A stretch of 64,000 nucleotides of DNA. It comes from Apostichopus japonicus. Lineage: Eukaryota; Echinodermata; Holothuroidea; Aspidochirotida; Stichopodidae. Position numbers and translations under genes: made by a program. The stretch is from positions 4,641,501 to 4,705,500 of the forward strand of contig NC_092575.1 in assembly GCF_037975245.1 (NCBI RefSeq), in the 5' to 3' direction. The notes beneath the pieces were generated by a model. That model saw only the letters and a list, made by a program, of their open reading frames with translations, was not told the DNA's origin and ran no database searches. Below are positions 37,708 to 50,000 of the stretch, one piece after another (the first letter of the stretch is position 1; each line of letters starts with the position of its first letter).

Positions 37708-38589
37708 ACTGATGTAAATTGACATATATGTATATGTAAGGTTGGAACATACTGTAGAGGTGTCAGAACAGATTAGAGATTATTGCATGCAGTTAGGTGT
37801 GTTTAACATCTATATGTAGCTTTAGAAATCAAGAGAACTTTAACCATAATTTTTTGCATTGGAGAGCTCTGCTGTAGTTCCTAGGCTGATAAATAAATGC
37901 TGTAGATATGATAGTGATTCTGAGTTTTGTAGGGCATTATTGATGTTAATTATGAAAAACACATACAACAGGCGTGTAGGCCTACAGTAGTTAAAGGGAC
38001 ATCAGATTTATGCCCGATGCTGAGATTGAAGACTGACAAACAGTGTATGGGAATATTTTGATTTTCAAACACCAGGTTTATAGCTATGTGATAGGCCACA
38101 TGCCGCTAAAGAGGGAATTTTGAAGTGAATCCCATAATCTTCAGTGGTCATGTTATCAAACTATATATATACTTTATGTAGGCATTCATTGTTATGATAC
38201 TATCCTTGTTATACGAGTGATTCATCACGGCACCTTCTATGTAACCTGCTAAACACTACACTGTGTAATAGGTTCAGGCTCATTCATGGTCGAAAATTTA
38301 AATAAAAAATAATGAGACATCCACGTGCAAAATAATCCCCAAATTATGATGGCATCCCTGGGTTCAAAGAGGAGGATTAATGCTTTATTTTTGTATCCTT
38401 GATGGACAGAACATTCCCAGAGACACTACATGTGTACTAAAGTGGTATGTATAAATACAATTGAGATTGGTCAGTGTTTGGACTGTCATTAGGCCAAATA
38501 TGAGCTCAAATATGTGTTTTTGTTTTTTTTGGTTCAATACATACAAAACACATGTTTGAGCTCAGACTTGTGCAAATTTTCCACAACCT
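37708..38589. other. Stretch without identified features
   Basis: Single-copy AT-rich sequence. I see no RNA gene, splice-bounded exon, inverted ends or tandem repeat beyond short homopolymers near 38,520. Confidence 0.55.
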
Positions 38590-38905
38590 AGTACTCCAAA
38601 CTGAAAACAGTACCCCAAATTGTACCGTATATCAAGATAGTTGTGCTAGTTTTGTCTCTAAAATTAGAAGTTAAAGTTGGAAAAGTTTAGTTTAAAGATT
38701 TGTTAACAACAAAAAACACATATTTGAGCTCAGTCATAGCAAGTAACTTGATTTTTCATTTCAGATTATCACATACAAGGACTCCAAAGTTAAAACAGTA
38801 CTCCAAAATAAAGTGCAGTACCCCCACACACTGTACTGTATATCAAGAGTTGTATAAGGTGCACTTGTTTTTTGTCTGAAATATGAAGTAAATATGCATA
38901 TATTC
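38590..38905 (+). repeat. Dimeric ~215 bp repeat, right copy
   Basis: Second occurrence of the repeat at 31,677-31,990, in the same orientation. Shared words are GGACTCCAAAGTTAAAACA, CCCCCACACACTRTACTGTA and TTTTGTCTGAAATATGA. Its two halves lie about 214 bp apart (near 38,612 and 38,826). The copies bracket the spacer as a direct pair even though the satellite arrays outside them are inverted. Confidence 0.75.
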
Positions 38906-39387
38906 ACAGTCAATTTCAGTATATTAATTTGGCATGAGAATATTGAGGTATGCAATTGTTTGCACTGTTAGTTAGTTGGTAATATTCACAGTCAATTTCA
39001 ATTTATTCAAGTTTTCATATTCTATTAATATTGGTTTTGTTTGAGGAGTGAATTATAAGAAAGAATTTTACTGGCTTATACCACAATGGAACAGTAATAT
39101 CTGAAATAAGGAAACACACAATATTTGGTGTACCGGACTCACTTTTGATGTACTTTTTATAATGTATAATTTTATTATGTTAAATTCAGATATAAATGAT
39201 AAGAATATACATGTGGAAAATAGAACTGCCTGGTCAGTTTCCAGTTCATCACTATCATAGAACTTGTATTTTGAAGGTGCGTGACAGAAAGTCCCACATT
39301 TATTGAGAGGACACAAATCAGTCCCCCAATGTACTGTTCAAAATGTGCCAACGTAATGGTCCCCCAAATGTAGAGAAGGTTTGTATG
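38906..39387. other. Spacer edge, little structure
   Basis: AT-rich. A short direct repeat with ATTCACAGTCAATTTCA occurs near 38,902 and 38,983. The last 100 bases (CAGTCCCCCAATGTACTG, ATGGTCCCCCAAATGT) lead into the right array. No gene is seen. Confidence 0.5.
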
Positions 39388-39639
39388 CATGGTCTAACCC
39401 TGTGTACGGTACTTGATTCCATAGTAACCCACACCAATTGCTGCGTGCAATGGGCTAGATAGTGTACAATCTGTAATTTTCAAGACATATCAAACTTTAT
39501 TTAGCAGGGATAAAAGCAAATAGTCTCCTGCCCTGCCCTGCCCACCCCCTCCCCACCCTCCATCCCATTCAAAACATAAAATCCTATGCTTTCAAATATT
39601 TGATATTAATGAGATCTCAAACCTATGTACCTGCATTCC

Positions 39640-39955
39640 TAGTTTCCCCCTACAGCAACCCCCCCCCGCACCCCTAACTGCACCACATGATGGATCCACA
39701 TATGGGTGGAGCCTGTAAAAGTTGTACAAGGTAATTTTCTACACTGATGTATTTGAGATTAAGCAGTTCACCAATTTGGAATGACATTGAAACTCTGAAT
39801 TGGTGGAAATAAGATGTTCAAAAGTTAATATTAGATTGTTCCTTAAATTCTCACACACATAATGGGGACTTAAAAGTTGAAAAAAAAAACTTTTACCTAG
39901 CATTTAATATACATCACCTCAATCTATACTGTTGAAAATGGTGAAAACAACCCAG
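39640..39955 (-). repeat. Edge-variant short unit (~300 bp), left edge of right array
   Basis: A unit in which sequence around GGAAATGGTRAAAA joins directly to CAGCAACCCC, removing more than half of the normal unit. It carries private variants (CTCTGAAT in place of CTTTGAAA, AAGATGTTCAAAAGTTAA, TTACCTAGCATTTAAT). The same variant set is found only at the other edge of this array (55,600-56,040). Confidence 0.8.
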
Positions 39956-42249
39956 CAACCCCCTTCCCCCCAACCCCTAACTGCCCCACATGATGGATCC
40001 ACATATGGGTGGAGCCTGTAAAAATTGTACAAGGTAATTTTCTACACTGATATATTTGAGATTAAGCAGTTTCCCAATTTGGGATGACATGGAAACCTTG
40101 AAATGGTGGAAATAAGATGGTCAAAAATTAATGGTAGATGTTCATTAAATTCTCACATACATAATGGGACCCTAAAAGTTGAAAACAAAAATAAAATTAC
40201 CTATCATTTAATGCACCTTAATCTGTGCTGTTGGAAATGGTAAAAAAATCTTTCTCAAATAATAGGAAAAAACCCTAACAGTGTACAACCCTATTTTCTC
40301 TGAGATATATCAATTGTATGAATGTAGCATATGCAACAGAGTATTTTCTCAATAGCGCTTTCCAATCATCTCCACCCCTCATTCCCACTCAACTAGTGGA
40401 ATGATATGAAAACATTATTTAGACATAATATCACAATATTAGAGCATAATGAGGTCTAACCCTGTATACGGTACCTGATTCCATAGTAACCGACACCAAC
40501 TGCCCCATGCAATGAGCTAGATAGTGTGATAGTGTACAATCTGTAATTTTCAAGACATATCAAACTTTATGTAGCAGGGATAAAAGCAAATTATGTCCAA
40601 GAGGGCAGCCAAGTCACTTGGATCCATCCCCCCCCCCCACCCAACCTCCATCCCATTCAACAAGGACGAATTCACATAAAATCCTATGCATTCAAATATT
40701 TGATCCTAATGAGAGCTCTAACCTGCTTTCCCAGTTGCTACCCCCTCCCCTCCCCCCTATCTGCTCCACATGATGGTTCTACATATTGGTGGTGAATGTA
40801 AAAGATGGAGAAAGTAATTTTCTACACTGATATATTTGAGATTAAGCAGTTTCCCAATTTGGGATGGCATGGAAACCTTGAAATGGGGGAAATAAGATGG
40901 TCAAAAATTAATGGTAGATGTTCATTAAATTCTCACATACATAATAGGACCCTAAAAGTTGAAAACAAAAATAAAATTACCTATCATTTTATACACCTTA
41001 ATCTCTGCTGTTGGAAATGGTAAAAAAAAATCTTTCTCAAATAATAGGAGAAAACCTTAACAGTGTACAACCCTATTTTCTCTGAGATATATCAAATTGT
41101 ATGAATGTAGCATATGCAACAGTGTATTTTCTCAATAGCGCTTTCCAATCACCTCCACCCCTCATTCCCACTCAACTAGTGGAATGATATGAAAACATTA
41201 TTTAGACATAATATCACAATATTAGGGCATTATGGAGGTCTAACCCTGTATACGGTACCTGATTCCATAGTAACCGACACCAACTGCCCCATGCAATGAG
41301 CTAGGTAGTGTGATAGTGTACAATCTGTAATTTTCAAGACATATCAAACTTTATGTAGCAGGGATAAAAGCAAATTATGTCCAAGAGGGCAGCCAAGTCA
41401 CTTGGATCCACCCCCCCCCCACCCACCGACACTCCATCCCATTCAACAAGGATGAATACACATAAAATCCTATGCTTTCAAATATTTGATATTAATGAGA
41501 TCTCAAACCTATGTACCTGCATTCCCAGTTGCCCTCTACAGCATACCGCGCCCCCCGCACCCCTAACTGCACCACATGATGGATCCACATATAGGTGGAG
41601 CCTGTAAAAGTTGTACAAGGTAATTTTCTACACTGATGTATTTGAGTCTAAGCAGTTTACCAATTTGGAATGACATCGAAACTTTGAAACGGTGGAAATA
41701 AGATGGTCAAAAATTAATATTAGACTTCATTAAATTCTCACACACATTATGGGGACCCTAATAGTTGAAAAAAAAACATTCTACATTACATTTAATATAC
41801 ATCACCTAAATTTATGCTGTTGGAAATGGTAAAAAAAATCTTTCTGGAACAATATGAGAAAACCAAAACAGTGTACAACCCTATTTTCTCTGAGATATAT
41901 CAAATTGTATGAATGTAGCATATGCAACAGCGTATTTTCTTAATGGCGCTTTCCTATCGTAACCACCCCTCATTCCCACTCAACTAGTGGAATGATATGA
42001 AAACATTATTTAGACATAATATCACAATATTAGGGCATTATGGAGGTCTAACCCTGTATATGGTACCTGATTCCATACTAACCGACACCAACTGCCCCAT
42101 GCAATGAGCTAGGTAGTGTACAATCTGTAATTTTCAAGACATATCAAACTTTAAGTAGCAGGGATAAAAGCAAATTATGTCCAAGAGGGCAGCCAAGTCA
42201 CTTGGATCCACCCCCCCCCTCCCAATGACCCTCCATCCCATTCAACAAG

Positions 42250-42440
42250 GATGAATTCACATAAAATCCTATGTTTTCAAATATTTGATCCTAAAGAGAG
42301 CTCAAAACTGCTTTCCCAGTTGCAGTAACAGTGTACAACCCTATTTTCTCTGAGATATATCAAATTGTATGAATGTACCATATGCAACAGCGTATTTTCT
42401 TTATAGCGCTTTCCAATCACCTCCACCCCTCATTCCCACT
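42250..42440 (-). repeat. Short (~460 bp) satellite unit junction, example
   Basis: In short units CCCAGTTGCAG joins directly to TAACAGTGTACAACCC (here near 42,321), so about 320 bp containing the C-rich block and the GGCTCCACC-type segment are missing. The same junction recurs near 43,565, 45,733, 47,752, 48,990, 51,003, 53,034, 53,495 and 55,501. A shared junction means one deletion that was then amplified with its neighbours. Confidence 0.9.
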
Positions 42441-43744
42441 CAACTAGTGGAATGATATGACAACATTATTTAGACATAATATCACAATATTAGGGCATCA
42501 TGGAGGTCTAACCCTGTATACGGTACCTGATTCCATAGTAACCCACACCAATTGCTCCGTGCAATGAGCTAGATAGTGAACAATCTGTAATTTTCAAGAC
42601 ATATCACACTTTATTTAGCAGGGATAAAAGCAAATAATCTCCTGCCAAGCCCCTTGGACCGACCCCCTCCCCACCCTCCATCCCATTCAACAAGGATGAA
42701 TACACATAAAATCCTATGCTTTCAAATATTTGATATTAATGAGATCTCAAACCTATGTACCTGCATTCCCAGTTGCCCTCTACAGCAACCCCCGCCCCCC
42801 CCCCCCCGCACCCGTAACTGCACCACATGATGGATCCACATATGGGTGGAGCCTGTAAAAGTTGTACAAGGTAATTTTCTACACTGATGTATTTGAGTCT
42901 AAGCAGTTTACCAATTTGGAATGACATCGAAACTTTGAAACGGTGGAAATAAGATGGTCAAAAATTAATATTAGACTTCATTAAATTCTCACACACATTA
43001 TGGGGACCCTAATAGTTGAAAAAAAAACATTCTACATTACATTTAATATACATCACCTAAATTTATGCTGTTGGAAATGGTAAAAAAAATCTTTCTGGAA
43101 CAATATGAGAAAACCAAAACAGTGTACAACCCTATTTTCTCTGAGATATATCAAATTGTATGAATGTAGCATATGCAACAGCGTATTTTCTTAATGGCGC
43201 TTTCCTATCGTAACCACCCCTCATTCCCACTCAACTAGTGGAATGATATGAAAACATTATTTAGACATAATATCACAATATTAGGGCATTATGGAGGTCT
43301 AACCCTGTATATGGTACCTGATTCCATACTAACCGACACCAACTGCCCCATGCAATGAGCTAGGTAGTGTACAATCTGTAATTTTCAAGACATATCAAAC
43401 TTTAAGTAGCAGGGATAAAAGCAAATTATGTCCAAGAGGGCAGCCAAGTCACTTGGATCCACCCCCCCTCCCAATGACCCTCCATCCCATTCAACAAGGA
43501 TGAATTCACATAAAATCCTATGTTTTCAAATATTTGATCCTAAAGAGAGCTCAAAACTGCTTTCCCAGTTGCAGTAACAGTGTACAACCCTATTTTCTCT
43601 GAGATATATCAAATTGTATGAATGTACCATATGCAACAGCGTATTTTCTTTATAGCGCTTTCCAATCACCTCCACCCCTCATTCCCACTCAACTAGTGGA
43701 ATGATATGACAACATTATTTAGACATAATATCACAATATTAGGG

Positions 43745-43891
43745 AGCGAAGCACCCCGTCAAGCCCGTAAGGGTTTTTTGTTCCGCTTCCTTCACTTCAT
43801 GTATTATCCACTACTACTTATTGTTACTTGTTATTTGTAAACGTTTAAATGCATGTTGTGAAAAACAAATAAATGAAATGAAATGAAATGA
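43745..43891 (+). mobile_element. 5'-truncated retrotransposon fragment with (AAATG)n tail
   Basis: A 147 bp insertion in one satellite unit is flanked by a perfect 10 bp duplication, AATATTAGGG (43,735-43,744 and 43,892-43,901). It starts AGCGAAGCACCCCGTC, ends AACAAATAAATGAAATG plus further AAATG repeats, and is absent from the neighbouring block at 42,490 that is otherwise the same. A short body with a simple-sequence 3' tail and a variable target duplication fits target-primed reverse transcription by a non-LTR retrotransposon. The clade is not identified. Confidence 0.9.
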
Positions 43892-44049
43892 AATATTAGG
43901 GCATCATGGAGGTCTAACCCTGTATACGGTACCTGATTCCATAGTAACCCACACCAATTGCTCCGTGCAATGAGCTAGATAGTGAACAATCTGTAATTTT
44001 CAAGACATATCACACTTTATTTAGCAGGGATAAAAGCAAATAATCTCCT

Positions 44050-47000
44050 GCCAAGCCCCTTGGACCCACCCCCTCCCCACCCTCCATCCCATTCAACAAG
44101 GATGAATACACATAAAATCCTATGCTTTCAAATATTTGATATTAATGAGATCTCAAACCTATGTACCTGCATTCCCAGTTGCCCTCTACAGCAACCCCCG
44201 CCCCCCCCGCACCCGTAACTGCACCACATGATGGATCCACATATGGGTGGAGCCTGTAAAAGTTGTACAAGGTAATTTTCTACACTGATGTATTTGAGTC
44301 TAAGCAGTTTACCAATTTGGAATGACATCGAAACTTTGAAACGGTGGAAATAAGATGGTCAAAAATTAATATTAGACTTCATTAAATTCCCATACACATT
44401 ATGGGGACCCTAATAGTTGAAAAAAAAAAACATTCTACGTTACATTTAATATACATCACCTTAATCTATGCTGTTGGAAATGGTAAAAAAAAATCTTTCT
44501 GGAACAATATGAGAAAACCAAAACAGTGTACAACCTTATTTTCTCTGAGATATATCAAATTGTATGAATGTAGCATATGCAACAGCATATTTTCTTAATG
44601 GAGCTTTCCAATCGTAACCACCCCTCATTCCCACTCAACTAGTGGAATGATATGAAAACATTATTTAGACATATCACAATATTAGGGCATTATGGAGGTC
44701 TAAACCTGTATATGGTACCTGATTCCATACTAACTGACACCAACTGCCCCATGCAATGAGCTAGATAGTGTACAATCTGTAATTTTCAAGACATATCAAA
44801 CTTTATGTAGCAGGGATAAAAGCAAATTATGTCCAAGAGGGCAGCCAAGTCACTTGGATCCCCCCCCCCCCCACCGACCCTCCATCCCATTCAACAAGGA
44901 CGAATTCACATAAAATCCTATGCTTTCAAATATTTGATCTTAATGAGAGCTCTAACCTGCTTTCCCAGTTGCTACCCCTCCCCTCCCCCTTTCTGCTCCA
45001 CATGATGGTTCCATATATTGGTGGAGCCTGTAAAAGTTGTACAAGGTAATTTTCTACACTGATGTATTTGAGTCTAAGCAGTTTACCAATTTGGGATGAC
45101 ATGGAAACCTTGAAATGGTGGAAATAAGATGGTCAAAAATTAATGGTAGATGTTCATTAAATTCTCACATACATAATGGGACCCTAAAAGTTGAAAACAA
45201 AAATAAAATTACCTATCATTTTATACACCTTAATCTGTGCTGTTGGAAATGGTAAAAAAAATCTTCCTCAAACAATAGGAGAAAACCGTAACAGTGTACA
45301 ACCCTATTTTCTCTGAGATATATCAAATTGTATGAATGTAGCAACAGCGTATTTTCTCAATAGCGATTTCCAATCATCTCCACCCCTCATTCCCACTCAA
45401 CTAGTGGAATGATATGAAAACATTATTTAGACATAATATCACAATATTAGGGCATTATGGAGGTCTAACCCTGTATATGGTACCTGATTCCATACTAACC
45501 GACACCAACTGCCCCATGCAATGAGCTAGGTAGTGTACAATCTGTAATTTTCAAGACATATCAAACTTTAAGTAGCAGGGATAAAAGCAAATTATGTCCA
45601 AGAGGGCAGCCAAGTCACTTGGATCCACCCCCCCCTCCCAATGACCCTCCATCCCATTCAACAAGGATGAATTCACATAAAATCCTATGTTTTCAAATAT
45701 TTGATCCTAAAGAGAGCTCAAAACTGCTTTCCCAGTTGCAGTAACAGTGTACAACCCTATTTTCTCTGAGATATATCAAATTGTATGAATGTACCATATG
45801 CAACAGCGTATTTTCTTTATAGCGCTTTCCAATCACCTCCACCCCTCATTCCCACTCAACTAGTGGAATGATATGACAACATTATTTAGACATAATATCA
45901 CAATATTAGGGCATCATGGAGGTCTAACCCTGTATACGGTACCTGATTCCATAGTAACCCACACCAATTGCTCCGTGCAATGAGCTAGATAGTGAACAAT
46001 CTGTAATTTTCAAGACATATCACACTTTATTTAGCAGGGATAAAAGCAAATAATCTCCTGCCAAGCCCCTTGGACCCACCCCCTCCCCACCCTCCATCCC
46101 ATTCAACAAGGATGAATACACATAAAATCCTATGCTTTCAAATATTTGATATTAATGAGATCTCAAACCTATGTACCTGCATTCCCAGTTGCCCTCTACA
46201 GCAACCCCCGCCCCCCCCCCCGCACCCGTAACTGCACCACATGATGGATCCACATATGGGTGGAGCCTGTAAAAGTTGTACAAGGTAATTTTCTACACTG
46301 ATGTATTTGAGTCTAAGCAGTTTACCAATTTGGAATGACATCGAAACTTTGAAACGGTGGAAATAAGATGGTCAAAAATTAATATTAGACTTCATTAAAT
46401 TCTCATACACATTATGGGGACCCTAATAGTTGAAAAAAAAAAACATTCTACGTTACATTTAATATACATCACCTTAATCTATGCTGTTGGAAATGGTAAA
46501 AAAAAATCTTTCTGGAACAATATGAGAAAACCAAAACAGTGTACAACCTTATTTTCTCTGAGATATATCAAATTGTATGAATGTAGCATATGCAACAGCA
46601 TATTTTCTTAATGGAGCTTTCCAATCGTAACCACCCCTCATTCCCACTCAACTAGTGGAATGATATGAAAACATTATTTAGACATATCACAATATTAGGG
46701 CATTATGGAGGTCTAAACCTGTATATGGTACCTGATTCCATACTAACTGACACCAACTGCCCCATGCAATGAGCTAGATAGTGTACAATCTGTAATTTTC
46801 AAGACATATCAAACTTTATGTAGCAGGGATAAAAGCAAATTATGTCCAAGAGGGCAGCCAAGTCACTTGGATCCCCCCCCCCCACCGACCCTCCATCCCA
46901 TTCAACAAGGACGAATTCACATAAAATCCTATGCTTTCAAATATTTGATCTTAATGAGAGCTCTAACCTGCTTTCCCAGTTGCTACCCCTCCCCTCCCCC

Positions 47001-50000
47001 TTTCTGCTCCACATGATGGTTCCATATATTGGTGGAGCCTGTAAAAGTTGTACAAGGTAATTTTCTACACTGATGTATTTGAGTCTAAGCAGTTTACCAA
47101 TTTGGGATGACATGGAAACCTTGAAATGGTGGAAATAAGATGGTCAAAAATTAATGGTAGATGTTCATTAAATTCTCACATACATAATGGGACCCTAAAA
47201 GTTGAAAACAAAAATAAAATTACCTATCATTTTATACACCTTAATCTGTGCTGTTGGAAATGGTAAAAAAAATCTTCCTCAAACAATAGGAGAAAACCGT
47301 AACAGTGTACAACCCTATTTTCTCTGAGATATATCAAATTGTATGAATGTAGCAACAGCGTATTTTCTCAATAGCGATTTCCAATCATCTCCACCCCTCA
47401 TTCCCACTCAACTAGTGGAATGATATGAAAACATTATTTAGACATAATATCACAATATTAGGGCATTATGGAGGTCTAACCCTGTATACGGTACCTGATT
47501 CCATAGTAACCGACACCAACTGCCCCATGCAATGAGCTAGGTAGTGAGATAGTGTACAATCTGTCATTTTCAAGACATATCAAACTTTATGTAGCAGGGA
47601 TAAAAGCAAATTATGTCCAAGAGGGCAGCCAAGTCACTTGGATCCCCCCCCCCCCACTGACCCTCCATCCCATTCAACAAGGATGATTTCACATTAAGTC
47701 CTATATGCTTTCAAATATTTGATCCTAATGAGAGCTCAAATCTGCTTTCCCATATGCAGTAACAGTGTACAACCCTATTTTCTCTGAGATATATCAAATT
47801 GTATGAATGTAGCATATGCAACAGCGTATTTTCTCAATAGCGATTTCCAATCATCTTCACCCCTCATTCCCACTCAACTAATGAGGATATGAAAACATTA
47901 TTAAGACATAAATTCACAATATTAGGGCATTATGTAGGTCTAACCCTGTATACGGTACCTGATTCCATAGTAACCGACACCAACTGCCCCATGCAATGAG
48001 CTAGGTAGTGAGATAGTGTACAATCTGTAATTTTCAAGACATATCAAACTTTATGTAGCAGGGATAAAAGCGAATTATGTCCAAGAGGGCAGCCAAGTCA
48101 CTTGGATCCCCCCCCCCCACCCACCGACACTCCATCCCATTCAACAAGGACGAATTCACATAAAATCCTATGCTTTCAATCCTAATGAGAGCTCTAACCT
48201 GCTTTCCCAGTTGCTACCCCCCGCCTCCCCCTTTCTGCTCCACATGATGGTTCCACATATTGGTGGAGCCTGTAAAAGTTGTACAAGGTAATTTTCTACA
48301 CTGATGTATTTGAGTCTAAGCAGTTTCCCAATTTGGGATGGCATGGAAACCTTGAAATGGTGGAAATAAGATGGTCAAAAATTAATGGTAGCGATGTTCA
48401 TTAAATTCTCACATACATAATGGGACCCTAAAAGTTGAAAACAAAAATAAAATTACCTATCATTTTATAGACCTTAATCTGTGCTGTTGGAAATGGTAAA
48501 AAAAATCTTCCTCAAAGAATAGGAGAAAACCGTAACAGTGTACAACCCTATTTTCTCTGAGATATATCAAATTGTATGAATGTAGCATATGCAACAGCGT
48601 ATTTTCTCAATAGCGCTTTCCAATCACCTCCACCCCTCATTCCCACTCAACTAGTGGAATGATATGAAAACATTATTAAGACATAAATTCACAATATTAG
48701 GGCATTATGTAGGTCTAACCCTGTATATGGTACCTGATTCCATAGTAACTGACACCAACTGCCCCATGCACTGAGCTAGATAGTGTGATAGTGTACAATC
48801 TGTAATTTTCAAGACATATCAAACTTTATATAGCAGGGACAAAAGCAAATTATGTCCAAGAGGGCAGCCAAGTCACTTGGATCCACCCCCCCCACTGACC
48901 CTCCATCCCATTCAACAAGGATGAATTCACATAAAATCCTATGCTTTCAAATATTTGATCCTAATGAGAGCTCAAACCTGCTTTCCCAGTTGCAGTAACA
49001 GTGTACAACCCTATTTTCTCTGAGATATATCAAATTGTATGAATGTACCATATGCAACAGCGTATTTTCTCAATAGCGCTTTCCAATCACCTCCACCCCT
49101 CATTCCCACTCAACTAGTGGAATGATATGACAACATTATTTAGACATAATATCACAATATTAGGGCATCATGGAGGTCTAACCCTGTATACGGTACCTGA
49201 TTCCATAGTAACCCACACCAATTGCTCCGTGCAATGAGCTAGATAGTGAACAATCTGTAATTTTCAAGACATATCAAACTTTATTTAGCAGGGATAAAAG
49301 CAAATAATCTCCTGCCAAGCCCCTTGGACCCACCCCCTCCCCACCCTCCATCCCATTCAACAAGGATGAATACACATAAAATCCTATGCTTTCAAATATT
49401 TGATATTAATGAGATCTCAAACCTATGTACCTGCATTCCCAGTTGCCCTCTACAGCAACCCCCGCCCCCCGCACCCCTAACTGCACCACATGATGGATCC
49501 ACATATGGGTGGAGCCTGTAAAAGTTGTACAAGGTAATTTTCTACACTGATGTATTTGAGTCTAAGCAGTTTACCAATTTGGAATGACATCGAAACTTTG
49601 AAACGGTGGAAATAAGATGGTCAAAAATTAATATTAGACTTCATTAAATTCTCACACACATTATGGGGACCCTAATAGTTGAAAAAAAAAAAACATTCTA
49701 CATTACATTTAATATACATCACCTTAATCTATGCTGTTGGAAATGGTAAAAAAAATCTTTCTGGAACAATATGAGAAAACCAAAACAGTGTACAACCCTA
49801 TTTTCTCTGAGATATATCAAATTGTATGAATGTAGCATATGCAACAGCATATTTTTTTTTAATGGCGCTTTCCAATCATAACCACCCCTCATTCCCACTC
49901 AACTAGTGGAATGATATGAAAACATTATTTAGACATAATATCACAATATTAGGGCATTATGGAGGTCTAACCCTGTATATGGTACCTGATTCCATACTAA

